Under the pieces are notes generated by a model. The model saw only the letters and a list, made by a program, of their open reading frames with translations, was not told where the DNA came from and searched no databases. A stretch of DNA of 64,000 bases from Candidatus Metalachnospira gallinarum (GTDB lineage Bacteria; Bacillota; Clostridia; Lachnospirales; Anaerotignaceae), in contig CAJFHC010000002.1 of NCBI GenBank assembly GCA_904378045.1, forward strand, positions 1 through 64,000. The letters run 5' to 3'. Positions 26,097 through 35,481 of the stretch are shown here, piece after piece; the first letter of the stretch is position 1; each line of letters begins with the position of its first letter. Both the position numbers and the translations under genes were made by a program.

Positions 26097-27035
26097 ATGG
26101 GAGAACAGTTTAATATTTTACTTAATCAGATGTTTGTGTTTTTTACGCTCATAGCCATAGGCTTTGCGGCGCAAAGGATAAAACTTCTGAGCGACGGGGT
26201 CATAGACGCCATGTCCAATATGGTTGTCAGGCTGATTCTGCCCTGCATGGTATGCACTACGGTCGTAAATGGAGCCACCATTGAGGGAGTTGTTGGGAAA
26301 ATACCGTTTTTTGTCTGTTCGTTTCTTATGATAGGCATACTGCTTGTCATAGCTTTTGTCAGCAGTAAGCTTATGCGTATGAGACCTCCCACAAGTTACA
26401 TAAATATGGCGGTAATAGGTTTTCCAAATACGGGATTTATAGGATATCCGCTGCTTTTGGCAATGTTTCCCGAAACGGGAGCCCTTGCCGTGGCGGTATA
26501 TGTAATCGTCGATCAGGTGACATTCTGGTCCATCGTTCCGGTACTTACAAAGCCGCAGATCTCACTAAAGGAAATAAGCCTGAAAAAACTTATCAATCCT
26601 CCGTTTATCTCGCTTCTTGTGGGGCTTGCGCTCATCGCGCTCAATATTCATCCATCCAATACGGCTTGGAACACTGTCACGGATGTTGGCTCCACAAGCA
26701 AGTTTTTCGCTCTTATATATATTGGAGCCGACATAGGAAGAAAGGGCTTTAAATCCATAGTTAAGCGTCCGAAGGTATTTCTTACAATACCTATAAAGCT
26801 CATAATCGCTCCGATAGTCGTTTTCTTTGTGCTGAAGGCGCTCGGCGTTCTTACATCCGAGGAGCTTCTGATGATAACGACTCTGTCCATGCTTCCGTCG
26901 ATGGTTGTCGTATGTATGCTTGCGGCTCAGAATGGATCCGATGACGAATACGCCACCGCCGGCCTTATAGTTACGACCCTTTGCAGTATGGTTACAATGC
27001 CGATTGTAATGAAATTTGTGACTATGTTTATTTAG
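26097..27035 (+). CDS. AEC-family (auxin efflux carrier type) transporter
   Basis: This inner-membrane transporter of the AEC/MdcF superfamily has 312 residues with about ten hydrophobic helices in two five-helix halves. Family features include the N-terminal FFTLIAIGFAAQRIKLL, the NTGFIGYPLL segment in the crossover helix of the first half and the C-terminal LPSMVVVCMLAAQNG. Relatives move malate, malonate or other carboxylates, or are uncharacterised. The ATG at 26097 follows AGGGGG; the frame to 26022 overlaps the promoter. The neighbouring aconitase-like hydratase suggests a dicarboxylate or tricarboxylate substrate, but each gene has its own promoter, so that link is weak. Confidence 0.85.
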   Translation: MGEQFNILLNQMFVFFTLIAIGFAAQRIKLLSDGVIDAMSNMVVRLILPCMVCTTVVNGATIEGVVGKIPFFVCSFLMIGILLVIAFVSSKLMRMRPPTSYINMAVIGFPNTGFIGYPLLLAMFPETGALAVAVYVIVDQVTFWSIVPVLTKPQISLKEISLKKLINPPFISLLVGLALIALNIHPSNTAWNTVTDVGSTSKFFALIYIGADIGRKGFKSIVKRPKVFLTIPIKLIIAPIVVFFVLKALGVLTSEELLMITTLSMLPSMVVVCMLAAQNGSDDEYATAGLIVTTLCSMVTMPIVMKFVTMFI

Positions 27036-27131
27036 GACGGAAATTTGCGGCACTGCTGATTTCTATAGTTCAATGAATGAAAAAAATACATTTTCAGGCT
27101 CGCAATATATTAGTTTTGAACGTATTGGGTA

Positions 27132-27160
27132 TTTACATCAGCGTGCTAAAGCGTTATAAT
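27132..27160 (+). promoter_or_regulatory. promoter of the aconitase-family hydratase
   Basis: TTTACA (27132-27137) and TATAAT (27155-27160) are spaced by 17 bases, about 30 bases before the ATG with its TTGGAGG ribosome site. Confidence 0.75.
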
Positions 27161-27189
27161 ATAAAAAATTTTATTTTGGAGGTCGACAA

Positions 27190-29481
27190 ATGGTTAAATT
27201 ATATGATACAGGCGTTTTTCTTATTGACGGAAAAACGATAATAGAAGATAACGAAAATGCCGGAAGGGCGATGACCGAGGCTAAGGGAAAGACTATCTCA
27301 AAAGAAGAAGCTGCTAAAAATACTATGGCCTATGGTATTTTGAGCAACCATAACACTTCCGGGAATATGGACAAGCTGAAAATCAGATTTGACGCCATGG
27401 CTTCCCACGATATTACATATGTCGGTATAATCCAGACGGCAAGAGCCAGCGGACTTGAGAAATTTCCCATGCCCTATGTTCTTACAAACTGCCATAACAG
27501 CCTCTGCGCCGTTGGAGGCACTATAAACGAGGACGACCATCTTTTCGGACTTTCCTGCGCCAAAAAGTACGGCGGAATATATGTTCCTGCTCACCAGGCC
27601 GTTATCCACCAGTATATGCGTGAAATGATGTCCGGAGTCGGAAAAATGATACTTGGCTCTGACAGCCACACCCGTTACGGAGCGCTTGGCACCATGGCGA
27701 TGGGAGAGGGCGGTCCGGAGCTTGTCAAACAGCTTCTTAATAAAACATACGACATCGACAGACCGCAGGTCATCGCCGTATATCTTACCGGAAAACCGGA
27801 AGACGGCGTAGGACCCCAGGACGTCGCTCTTGCGATAATAGGCGCCGTATTTGACAACGGTTATGTGAAAAATAAAGTAATGGAATTTGTCGGCGACGGC
27901 ATTTCCGGACTTTCCGTTGACTACAGAAACGGCATAGACGTAATGACTACGGAAACGACCTGCCTTTCATCCGTATGGCGTACCGACTCTAAGGTCAAAG
28001 AATGGTATGATATACATGGAAGAAGTGAGGACTTCAAAGAACAGAACCCCGGGGAGATAGCATATTACGACGGACTTATATATATCGACCTTTCGACCAT
28101 AAAGCCCATGATAGCCATGCCTTTCCATCCAAGCAACATATATACCATAGAGGAGCTTAACGGCAATCTGCTTGATATACTTGACGAGGTGGAGAAAACA
28201 GGAGCGAAACAGCTTGACAACGACACGATAAAGTTCTCGCTCAAGGACAAGGTGAAAAATGGCAAGCTCATAGTTGAGCAGGGTGTTATAGCCGGATGCG
28301 CCGGCGGAACATACGAGAATATATGCGACGCCGCTGATATTATAAAAGGCAATTCCATAGGAAACGGAGAGTTCGCTCTCAGCGTTTATCCTTCAAGCCA
28401 GCCGGTATTCCTTTCGCTTGTTGAAAACGGAAAGATAGCCGATATAATGATGTCCGGAGCGACTGTCAGATCGGCATTCTGCGGCCCCTGCTTCGGAGCT
28501 GGAGACGTTCCCGCTAACAACTGCCTGAGCATAAGGCATTCAACAAGAAACTTCCCCAACCGCGAGGGCTCCAAGATCACCAGCGGACAGATCGCGTCCG
28601 TGGCTCTTATGGACGCGCGCTCCATCGCCGCCACAGCGATAAATAAGGGCGTTATCACTCCCGCTACAGATCTTGACGTAAACTATACAAAGCCTAAATA
28701 CTTCTTCAACGGAGAAGTATACAAAAACAGATGCTATAATGGATACGGAAAAGCTGATCCAACGGCAGAGCTTAGATTCGGCCCCAATATTACGGACTGG
28801 CCCGCCATGAGCGCCCTTACGGACGATATAGTTCTCAAAGTCGTATCACTTATTACGGATCCCGTTACAACTACGGACGAGCTCATACCTTCGGGAGAAA
28901 CGTCGTCATACCGTTCAAATCCCCTCAAGCTGGCCGAGTTCGCCCTTTCAAGAAAGGATCCCGCGTATGTTGGCCGCGCGAAAGAGGTGCAGAAGGCTGA
29001 AAAGGCAAGGCTTGACGGAAAAGACCCCGTGGAGGCCTTTGGTGAGCTCAAAGCCGTAAATGAGGCTATAAAGAAGGAATATCCCGATTTTGATATAAGA
29101 AAGACAGGCATTGGCAGTACGATATACGCCGTAAAGCCCGGAGACGGATCCGCCAGAGAGCAGGCCGCAAGCTGCCAGAAGGTGCTCGGAGGCTGGGCGA
29201 ACATAGCTAAGGAGTACGCCACAAAGAGGTACCGTTCAAACCTTATCAACTGGGGAATGCTTCCCTTTATATTTGAACAGGAGCCGCCGTTTGAAAACGG
29301 AGATTATATTTTTGTTCCAGGAATAAGAAAGGCCATTGACGAAAAGAAAAAAGAGATACCGGCATATATCGTCAAAGACGGAAAACTTGTTCCGTTCACG
29401 CTTAAAATGGGCGATATTACTGACGATGAGAGACAAATAATACTTGATGGATGTCTTATAAACTTCTATGCGGAAAAATAA
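27190..29481 (+). CDS. aconitase-family hydratase (YbhJ-like)
   Basis: This predicted 4Fe-4S hydro-lyase of the aconitase superfamily has 763 residues. The cluster cysteines are present ([10 protein letters not shown] and [10 protein letters not shown]), as are the substrate-loop segments [20 protein letters not shown] and RNFPNREGS. The length and the late C-terminal swivel domain fit the uncharacterised YbhJ group rather than AcnA (about 890 residues) or the split AcnX/LeuCD types. The substrate is unknown, and citrate cannot be assumed. It is a single gene with a strong promoter and a strong terminator. Confidence 0.85.
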   Translation: MVKLYDTGVFLIDGKTIIEDNENAGRAMTEAKGKTISKEEAAKNTMAYGILSNHNTSGNMDKLKIRFDAMASHDITYVGIIQTARASGLEKFPMPYVLTNCHNSLCAVGGTINEDDHLFGLSCAKKYGGIYVPAHQAVIHQYMREMMSGVGKMILGSDSHTRYGALGTMAMGEGGPELVKQLLNKTYDIDRPQVIAVYLTGKPEDGVGPQDVALAIIGAVFDNGYVKNKVMEFVGDGISGLSVDYRNGIDVMTTETTCLSSVWRTDSKVKEWYDIHGRSEDFKEQNPGEIAYYDGLIYIDLSTIKPMIAMPFHPSNIYTIEELNGNLLDILDEVEKTGAKQLDNDTIKFSLKDKVKNGKLIVEQGVIAGCAGGTYENICDAADIIKGNSIGNGEFALSVYPSSQPVFLSLVENGKIADIMMSGATVRSAFCGPCFGAGDVPANNCLSIRHSTRNFPNREGSKITSGQIASVALMDARSIAATAINKGVITPATDLDVNYTKPKYFFNGEVYKNRCYNGYGKADPTAELRFGPNITDWPAMSALTDDIVLKVVSLITDPVTTTDELIPSGETSSYRSNPLKLAEFALSRKDPAYVGRAKEVQKAEKARLDGKDPVEAFGELKAVNEAIKKEYPDFDIRKTGIGSTIYAVKPGDGSAREQAASCQKVLGGWANIAKEYATKRYRSNLINWGMLPFIFEQEPPFENGDYIFVPGIRKAIDEKKKEIPAYIVKDGKLVPFTLKMGDITDDERQIILDGCLINFYAEK

Positions 29482-29552
29482 TAAACCGCGTCATACGGTT
29501 CTTATAAAAATTAAGGCTTTCGGCAGAGAACGGCAATAACCAAAACAATCTA

Positions 29553-29592
29553 CCCGTCAGACGCTGTTATATGGCGTTTGGCGGGGATTTTT
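29553..29592 (+). terminator. terminator of the hydratase gene
   Basis: A 12-bp stem (29553-29564 with 29574-29585, two G-U pairs) is followed by ATTTTT. Confidence 0.85.
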
Positions 29593-29835
29593 GCCTTAAT
29601 ATAAAATATAACCGCATACAATGAATCAAATGGCGAATAAGTGGCTATGACGGCTATAGAGTTTTGCGTTAAACAATTCGTTAGCTTTTCGCCAGCATCC
29701 GGAGAATAAAATTTATAAATAATATTTTTGAAAAACTGTCAGCCTTTTGCCGTAAACAGATGGATTGGATAACGCAGGTTCTGAGATATTTATTGAAATA
29801 GCCAATTTTGCTAAGATTATTTAAAATCAAGATAT
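29593..29835. other. intergenic DNA with no recognised feature
   Basis: Together with the flanking terminators this makes a ~400-base gap between the hydratase and yebC. No frame with a ribosome site and no RNA gene was recognised. Confidence 0.5.
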
Positions 29836-29872
29836 AAAAAAAGCAGCGCAGTTCAAATCTACGCTGCTTTTA
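29836..29872. terminator. yebC terminator (bidirectional)
   Basis: AAGCAGCG (29841-29848) pairs with CGCTGCTT (29862-29869). An A-run to the left gives the T-run for the leftward yebC transcript, and TTTTAAT lies on the right. Confidence 0.8.
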
Positions 29873-29886
29873 ATATTTGTTTTCTA

Positions 29887-30621
29887 TTACTCCTGAGAGT
29901 CCCAGTTGTTATATACGTTCTTTACGTCATCGTCATCGTCGAGCATATCAAGGAGCTTATTCATCTTTTTGATATCATCTTCGTTATTAAGAACCGTATA
30001 CGTCTGAGGAATCATGGTTATCTCGGCGCTTGCCATAGGGATTCCTTCTTTTTCAAGGGCTTCCCTTACGGTTTCAAATTCATCGGGAGACGTCGTAATC
30101 TCGTAGCTGTCGTCCTCAACGCCAAAATCCTCGGCTCCTGCCTCAACGGCAAGCATCATAAGCTCGTCCTCATCCATCTCGACTTCTTCCTTATCAATAA
30201 CGATAAGGCCCTTCTCGTCAAACATGAATGACACGCAGCCGGATGTTCCCATATTTCCGCCGCCCTTTGTGAAGGCGTTTCTCACGTTGGCAGCCGCTCT
30301 GTTCCTGTTATCCGTAAGTACCTCAACGATAACGGCTACACCGTTAGGGCCGTATCCTTCGTAGGTAATGGATTCATAAGTAACGCCGTCTCCGCCGCCT
30401 GCGGCCTTTTTGATGCTTCTCTCAATAGTATCGTTAGGCATATTGTTGGATTTTGCCTTTGCGATGACCTCACGGAGCTTTCCGTTATTATTGGGATCGG
30501 GTCCACCGGCTTTTACGGCAACGGCGATCTCACGGCCGATCATTGTAAATACCTTGCCTTTTGCGGCGTCATTTTTTTCTTTTTTATGCTTAATATTAGC
30601 AAACTTTGAATGTCCGGACAT
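29887..30621 (-). CDS. yebC: YebC/PmpR-family protein (TACO1-like)
   Basis: This is a conserved cytoplasmic protein of 244 residues. It opens with the diagnostic [19 protein letters not shown] and contains [17 protein letters not shown] and [14 protein letters not shown]. Members are described as transcriptional regulators or, more recently, as ribosome-associated factors that help at polyproline-like stalls. Which applies here is unknown. It is a single gene with promoter 30658-30686 and its own terminator. Confidence 0.95.
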   Translation of the reverse strand: MSGHSKFANIKHKKEKNDAAKGKVFTMIGREIAVAVKAGGPDPNNNGKLREVIAKAKSNNMPNDTIERSIKKAAGGGDGVTYESITYEGYGPNGVAVIVEVLTDNRNRAAANVRNAFTKGGGNMGTSGCVSFMFDEKGLIVIDKEEVEMDEDELMMLAVEAGAEDFGVEDDSYEITTSPDEFETVREALEKEGIPMASAEITMIPQTYTVLNNEDDIKKMNKLLDMLDDDDDVKNVYNNWDSQE

Positions 30622-30657
30622 TAAAGTTACCCCCCTGGAAATTTTAAATTACAAAAT

Positions 30658-30686
30658 ATTTTATCATTTTTCGGGCGCAAGTTCAA
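30658..30686 (-). promoter_or_regulatory. yebC promoter
   Basis: On the minus strand TTGAAC (30686-30681) and TAAAAT (30663-30658) are 17 bases apart. Confidence 0.6.
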
Positions 30687-30777
30687 GAAAAATTTATATT
30701 GCCGGAAAAGAAAACCTATGTTTTCCGGACGGATAACGCGCCTGCCAAGACAACACGCCTGAAAAGGAGACGGATTT

Positions 30778-30945
30778 TCAGACGAATTTGATCGTCAGTT
30801 TGGGGAATCCGTCAAGCTCCATGGTATATGAATCTCCAGCGGATGCGGCGTCAGAGGCCATAAACGCTCCGGAAAGAACGGTATATCCTTAAAGCTGCTT
30901 TGCGATCGCTTTTCTTAAATCGCTGTCCAATCCGTAATTATTCAA
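30778..30945 (-). pseudogene. 2-keto-4-pentenoate hydratase remnant (internal deletion)
   Basis: A TTG start at 30945 behind AGAAGG opens a frame reading NNYGLDSDLRKAIAKQL, the usual N-terminus of MhpD-type hydratases. It then hits TAA (30891-30889). In the same frame it continues with GYTVLSGAFMASDAASAGD and ends KLTIKFV, which is the typical C-terminus of the same family. About 200 middle codons are missing. The pieces are joined in frame with a stop at the junction, so this is a deletion-scarred pseudogene rather than a small gene. Confidence 0.65.
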
Positions 30946-31186
30946 TTTGTGTCCTTCTTTTTTGATCCGTTTACTGCTCCGCCGGGTTTAAGGCCTGTCC
31001 GTATGATATATGGCAAACAGCCATATATCAAGGCAAGCCGGTGTTTCTTATAAACGGTATACACTTTACGGGAAAACAAGTAAAGCGGGACGTTATAAAT
31101 CGCGCGAAAAGCGAAAGCGCGCCAAAAGGTTTTTATCCTTCGGCACGCTCGCGTAATTTAAAAGATATTTTTAAAAATATTGCGTA
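30946..31186. other. intergenic DNA with an 11-bp perfect hairpin
   Basis: TGATATATGGC (31004-31014) pairs perfectly with GCCATATATCA (31020-31030) around a 5-base loop, with no T-run on either side. A GCGCG/CGCGC-type repeat lies near 31097-31119. No gene was recognised. These may be decayed regulatory or terminator structures linked to the hydratase remnant. Confidence 0.5.
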
Positions 31187-32344
31187 TCATAAATTTTTAA
31201 TAAGCTCGGCATAGACCATCATAGCTTCTTTTATCTTTTCAACATCGCAGTGCTCGTCTCTCATATGGGCAAGTTTATACTCTCCGGGGCCAAAACCGAT
31301 AGTAGGAACTCCCATCGCGACGGGCGTTATGGCGTTTGTTCCAAAATCCCAGAAATCATACTTATCAGGATAACTTCCGTAAACGGTATTATACGCCTCT
31401 CTGAGAGCCTGGGTAAGGGGGGCGTCCTCATCTATTTTCCACGGCTCATGCATGGGCTCGTAAACGAGCTTTCCGCCGTTCCATGACGTATGATAAAGCG
31501 TTCCGACTTCCCATCTTGCGTCTTTGCCCTTGATAAGCTCGTCCATTTCTTTTTTTACCTTGTCCAGGCTTTCGCCGAGCACAAGCCTTCTGTCAAGATA
31601 AATGCTGCACTGGCTGGGAACGGCGTTAAGAGACGCGCTTTCACAGCTTATATCGGACAGGACTATGGTTCCGTGTTCAGCGCCTTCGGATGAAAGTTTC
31701 TCATTCAGCTTTTCAACTCTCTGGATTATCTCAGCCATCTCATATACCGCGTTCTTTCCTTTTTCGGGAGCGGAGCCGTGAGCCGAGATTCCGTTTGTGA
31801 TTATCCTTATCTGTGCCTTTCCCTTATGTCCGAGCGTTATCGTATTGTCACAGGGCTCGCAGATAACGCAGAAATCAGGCTTAAGGTCAAATTCCTTATA
31901 AAAATGCTTGAGATTTTCTCCGTCGCAGTATTCCTCGCAGACGGTTCCCGTAACATATACGGTCTTTCCCTCAAGATATCCCTTGTCCCTTGCCATAGCC
32001 GCGGCATAAACGGAGGCGCAGAGAGCGGATTTCATATCTACCGAGCCTCGTCCCCAAAGAACTCCGTCCCTTATCTCGCCGGAGAAGGGCGGAACCTGCC
32101 AGAGCTCCTCGTCATTGACCCTTACGGTGTCCATATGGCTGTCAAAATGTATGATCTTTGAGCCGTTTCCGATTTTGCCGACTACATTTCCTACGGAGTC
32201 GATCAATACCTCATCGTATTTGAGCTCTTCCATTGTTTTCTTTATGAGAGCGGCGAAATTGCCTTCCTCGTCCGAATAGCTCCTTGTTCTTACGGCTTCC
32301 TGAGCGAACTCAATCAGCTTATTTTTATATTCATTTACGTCCAT
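31187..32344 (-). CDS. M20-family metallohydrolase (YgeY-like)
   Basis: This zinc-dependent amidohydrolase/peptidase has 385 residues. Metal-site motifs are SHMDTV with the preceding HFDS, WGRGSVDMKS (bridging Asp), EEYCDG (catalytic Glu/metal Glu) and the C-terminal GPGEYKLAHMRDEH. The lid domain holds GISAHGSAPEKG. The pattern matches the YgeY group of the ArgE/DapE superfamily, some members of which are linked to purine or selenium-associated catabolism; no such neighbours are seen here. It diverges from an AraC regulator across 97 bases, so that protein may control it. The substrate is unknown. Confidence 0.85.
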   Translation of the reverse strand: MDVNEYKNKLIEFAQEAVRTRSYSDEEGNFAALIKKTMEELKYDEVLIDSVGNVVGKIGNGSKIIHFDSHMDTVRVNDEELWQVPPFSGEIRDGVLWGRGSVDMKSALCASVYAAAMARDKGYLEGKTVYVTGTVCEEYCDGENLKHFYKEFDLKPDFCVICEPCDNTITLGHKGKAQIRIITNGISAHGSAPEKGKNAVYEMAEIIQRVEKLNEKLSSEGAEHGTIVLSDISCESASLNAVPSQCSIYLDRRLVLGESLDKVKKEMDELIKGKDARWEVGTLYHTSWNGGKLVYEPMHEPWKIDEDAPLTQALREAYNTVYGSYPDKYDFWDFGTNAITPVAMGVPTIGFGPGEYKLAHMRDEHCDVEKIKEAMMVYAELIKNL

Positions 32345-32441
32345 TTTTAAAACCTCCTTTATATATATAAAATTATATTGATTTTTTAGCTTAAAAATAT
32401 AATAATATAAGCGTAAAATATAATTATTTTGAGGTATTTAT

Positions 32442-33320
32442 ATGCAAATATACGATATTGACATAAATGAGAACAAAATGGAGACGACCTCCCATAAAAC
32501 CGATGATTTTCCGGTCGCCATATATGAAACAATATTGAAAAAGAACATACTCGGCTTTGTGGACTGGCACTGGCACAGCGAAATACAGTTTTGTTATGTA
32601 ACGGCCGGGAGAGTGCGGTTTTGCGTCAATTCTTTTTCGGCCGTCGTGGAAAAAGACGGCGGTATATTTATAAACAGCGGAGCGCTTCATATGGCCGAGC
32701 CGATGACGGACGACGCGGCATATATATGTATAGACGCCTCCAGCGAGATAATCGGCTGCGGAGCCATAGGGAAAAAATATGTTCTGCCATATATAAACGA
32801 TCCTTCCTTTTCGTTTGAGATATTTGACGAAGACGGAAGGGCTGTAATTGACAGGCTTAAACGCGCGCATGACGTGTCGGCGGAGCGCTCGTTCGGATAT
32901 GAGATAGAGGTGGCCTCGCTTCTGTCTATGTGCTGGAAGGATATGCTGCAAAACAGAACGCCGGCGGAGGTCTGCGAAAACGAAACATACGAAAGGCTTA
33001 AATCAATACTTACATATATACATGATCACTACAGCGAAAAAATATCCCTCTCCGGACTCGCGGAAGAGATACACCTGTGTCCAAGCGAGTGCTGCAGGTA
33101 TTTCAAAAAAAGGATGAACAGAACCATATTTGAGTATATTACAGACTACAGGATAACCCAGAGCACGAACGCCCTCATAAACGAGCCTGAAATGTCCATA
33201 AGCCGTATCGCTTATGAGTATGGCTTTGGAAGCACAAGCTATTATATAGAAAAATTTAAGAGCAAAACCGGCACGACGCCGCTTGCCTACAGAAAATCAT
33301 TTCCGAAAGCCGGTTTATAA
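32442..33320 (+). CDS. AraC-family transcriptional regulator
   Basis: This DNA-binding regulator has 292 residues. The N-terminal cupin-like sensor contains FVDWHWHSEIQFCYVTAG and INSGALHM, as in ligand-binding AraC proteins. The C-terminal ~100 residues carry two helix-turn-helices, SLSGLAEEIHLCPSECCRYFKK and SISRIAYEYGFGSTSYYIEKFK, ending with PLAYRKSF. It is divergently arranged to the M20 hydrolase, its likely target. ATG at 32442 is preceded by TGAGG. Confidence 0.92.
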   Translation: MQIYDIDINENKMETTSHKTDDFPVAIYETILKKNILGFVDWHWHSEIQFCYVTAGRVRFCVNSFSAVVEKDGGIFINSGALHMAEPMTDDAAYICIDASSEIIGCGAIGKKYVLPYINDPSFSFEIFDEDGRAVIDRLKRAHDVSAERSFGYEIEVASLLSMCWKDMLQNRTPAEVCENETYERLKSILTYIHDHYSEKISLSGLAEEIHLCPSECCRYFKKRMNRTIFEYITDYRITQSTNALINEPEMSISRIAYEYGFGSTSYYIEKFKSKTGTTPLAYRKSFPKAGL

Positions 33321-33402
33321 AGAAATCAGCGGCATACTAAGCCCAAAAGATATATACTCAATAATGCCAAGCCTTTTTGGCTCTACAGGACAGGAACAAA
33401 CC

Positions 33403-33461
33403 AACAGCCATTTTATAGCTAAGCCCCGGACGGGAAAAGCTGTGAAACGGCTGTTTTTTTT
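33403..33461 (+). terminator. terminator of the AraC gene
   Basis: AACAGCC (33403-33409) pairs with GGCTGTT (33449-33455), with inner pairing TATAGCT/AGCTGT, and is followed by eight T. Confidence 0.65.
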
Positions 33462-33861
33462 CGCGGGAAAGACTTGTAAAAAATTTTAGAAATAGCATAT
33501 TAATTGTCAAAAACAGATGGTTAAATATGTGACAAAATATTTGATACCGCCGTTATTTATTAAGGATAGCTCAAGAAAAAAATGTAAATTTATAGAATAT
33601 ATGCGAGACAAAAAAGAAGCGGGCTCCGCTTCGGATTTAACGCCGGCGTGATGAGGGAGCTGAAAGATTTATGCCGGTGATACGAAAAACTAATTAGTTT
33701 ATTAACTCTCTAATAGGCTGAAATGACGGAACCTGTAAGCAGTTAATTATTAATTTATTGCTGGGAAAATATAGAAAATATGTCGAATTTAATTGCACAA
33801 CGTCAGGGTTCCATCCTAAGCCTTTATTATATAATCATCATTTTAAAAAGGATGATTATGC
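33462..33861. other. intergenic region with palindrome and 0A-box-like site
   Basis: About 400 bases upstream of the Spo0A_C-like gene. It holds a small hairpin GAAGCGG/CCGCTTC (33616-33632) with a T-run on the minus strand only, a perfect 14-bp palindrome AAACTAATTAGTTT (33687-33700), an exact TGTCGAA (33781-33787, the 0A-box core), and a TATAAT (33830-33835) without a good -35. The last two suggest an activator-dependent promoter, but a 7-base match is expected by chance several times in 64 kb. Confidence 0.4.
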
Positions 33862-34266
33862 ATGACAAAATCGGAATCTGTGATTCGCTCCATCCTTGGC
33901 GCTGTCAGAGTGGATATACGTCCGTTGGCCTTTGCCGTGGATACGGCCGTTGATCTTATGTTTGTTCAGGGCATACCGATGGACGACATATTTGTCACTG
34001 ATGATATTTATCCTAAGGCAGCCGAACATTTCAGGAAAAGATCAGGAGAAGCATCAACTCCAAAAGCCGTTGCCAGACGAATAGAGCGCCTGTCAAACCT
34101 GTGCTGGGACACGATTGTTTCCAGAGGATTGGTCATGGATTATATAGGAGCACAAATCAAAGACATTCGAGCGCCAAGAGATATTATTTTTTATCTGGCG
34201 TTCTATGTCTACTTTGACAAACCGTTTTTTACGGTCATAGCCAAGCAGCCGGCTCTGCTCTTTTAA
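33862..34266 (+). CDS. Spo0A C-terminal-domain-like DNA-binding protein
   Basis: The 134-residue protein's first ~100 residues resemble the DNA-binding domain of Spo0A. Helices around RSILGAVRVDIRPLAFAVDTAV are followed by DDIYPKAAEHFRKRSGEAS and PKAVARRIERLSNLCWDTI, which aligns with the LYP.IA..F..T...VERAIRHAI pattern of Spo0A. There is no receiver domain and no room for one upstream. It could compete at 0A sites or be a regulator on its own. The C-terminal ~35 residues are not recognised. Its stop codon lies inside a terminator hairpin. Confidence 0.6.
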   Translation: MTKSESVIRSILGAVRVDIRPLAFAVDTAVDLMFVQGIPMDDIFVTDDIYPKAAEHFRKRSGEASTPKAVARRIERLSNLCWDTIVSRGLVMDYIGAQIKDIRAPRDIIFYLAFYVYFDKPFFTVIAKQPALLF

Positions 34267-34278
34267 GCAGGGCCTTTT
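34251..34278 (+). terminator. terminator overlapping the stop codon of the Spo0A_C-like gene
   Basis: GGCTCTGCT (34251-34259) pairs with AGCAGGGCC (34266-34274) with one G-U pair, followed by TTTT. Confidence 0.65.
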
Positions 34279-34408
34279 GCCGTTTCAAAATTTGGGCATA
34301 AATTTTATGTTGCAACGAGACAGTTCATATGGTAAATTGTTAATAAAGTTCACTTTAAAAAACGGGGAAATATTGTCGCTTAAGCCCATCGCGGACGGAG
34401 GATATTTG

Positions 34409-34864
34409 ATGCATAAAACTAAAAAATACGCCCTTATGACTACAGTATTGATTTCGGCATCATTACTGTATTTTGGGCTTAACGCGGAAACGGGAGGGAA
34501 TATAGAATATCCGGATTTTGAAACATATGGCCAGACTGTCTATTTGCCGACTTATATTCCGGAAGGGTATACGGTGAATAATGTTGAATTAAATGGGAAG
34601 ATAGTATCAGCTATGTTTGCAAATGATTCAGATTATATATTTTTTACACAAATGAGATATTCTAATGCACCATCTGATGTAGATAACAGCAATTATGCGA
34701 CTCATAAAACTAAACTTGGTTATACAGATGGATATCTTTCAGAGGAAGGTGGCAGGACATTATTTATCTATTATGAGGGAGGATATTCCTTTTCTATTTC
34801 AGGAGGTCTTGATAAGGATGAATTGAGCAAAATAGTGAGCAGTATAAAATTATACGCCCAATAG
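34409..34864 (+). CDS. exported DUF4367 protein
   Basis: This small exported protein has 151 residues. A membrane/signal segment (about residues 8-25) is followed by a DUF4367-type domain: the TVYLPTYIPEGYTV segment opens a beta-sheet domain ending at DKDELSKIVSSIKL. The start at 34409 follows GGAGG; a longer frame from 34277 has no ribosome site. The same YVPEYLPGGYTV-type domain ends the anti-sigma-like protein at 35465, so this gene is probably part of the same envelope-stress cassette. The molecular role of DUF4367 is unknown. Confidence 0.7.
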   Translation: MHKTKKYALMTTVLISASLLYFGLNAETGGNIEYPDFETYGQTVYLPTYIPEGYTVNNVELNGKIVSAMFANDSDYIFFTQMRYSNAPSDVDNSNYATHKTKLGYTDGYLSEEGGRTLFIYYEGGYSFSISGGLDKDELSKIVSSIKLYAQ

Positions 34865-34929
34865 GGCTTATTATTTATAACAATTAAAGTGTTGCGGGAT
34901 ATTATAAACGGATTAAAGATCTAAGAGAA

Positions 34930-35481
34930 ATGGTGTTTGAAATGTTTTTGATTCTTGATAACAACGATGACAAAGAAAAATTTTGCTTTTTATATAAAAA
35001 GATAAATGCTTCGATATATAAAAGGGTTTACAGCATTTTGAAGAATGAGCATGATACCGAGGACGCCCTGCAGGAAACATGGGTTAAGGTAATGAAAAAC
35101 TTTCATAAAATAAAGGATCAGAGCTACGAGAAGGAAATAGGCTTTATATGGATGGTAGCGAAAAATACGGCAATCGATATTTATAATAAAAGAAAAAGAA
35201 CCGTAGATATAGACGATATTGATTCCATGCTCAGCGAGAGAACGGAGTCCGTGGAAAACAATGTTATTTCAAAGATAGAAACGGACAAGATGCTCTCGGC
35301 GGTCAAAAATATCAACGAAAAATATAAAGCGCCTCTTATGCTCAAGCTGCTGTATGGCTTTACAAACAAGGAAATAGCCGAGATACTGAACATAACCGAG
35401 ACGAATGTGAGCACAAGAATTTCGAGAGCGAAGGAAAGCGTAAGGAAAATAATTTTAAAAAGAGATGAAAAAGATGAATAA
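34930..35481 (+). CDS. ECF-type RNA polymerase sigma factor
   Basis: This extracytoplasmic-function sigma factor has 183 residues. Region 2 is seen as YSILKNEHDTEDALQETWVKV and WMVAKNTAIDIYNKRKR. Region 4 has LMLKLLYGFTNKEIAEILNI followed by the recognition helix TNVSTRISRAKESVRK. The gene overlaps the next one by 17 bases, implying translational coupling with its membrane-bound partner. A second ATG five codons in is possible. The target promoters are not known. Confidence 0.9.
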   Translation: MVFEMFLILDNNDDKEKFCFLYKKINASIYKRVYSILKNEHDTEDALQETWVKVMKNFHKIKDQSYEKEIGFIWMVAKNTAIDIYNKRKRTVDIDDIDSMLSERTESVENNVISKIETDKMLSAVKNINEKYKAPLMLKLLYGFTNKEIAEILNITETNVSTRISRAKESVRKIILKRDEKDE

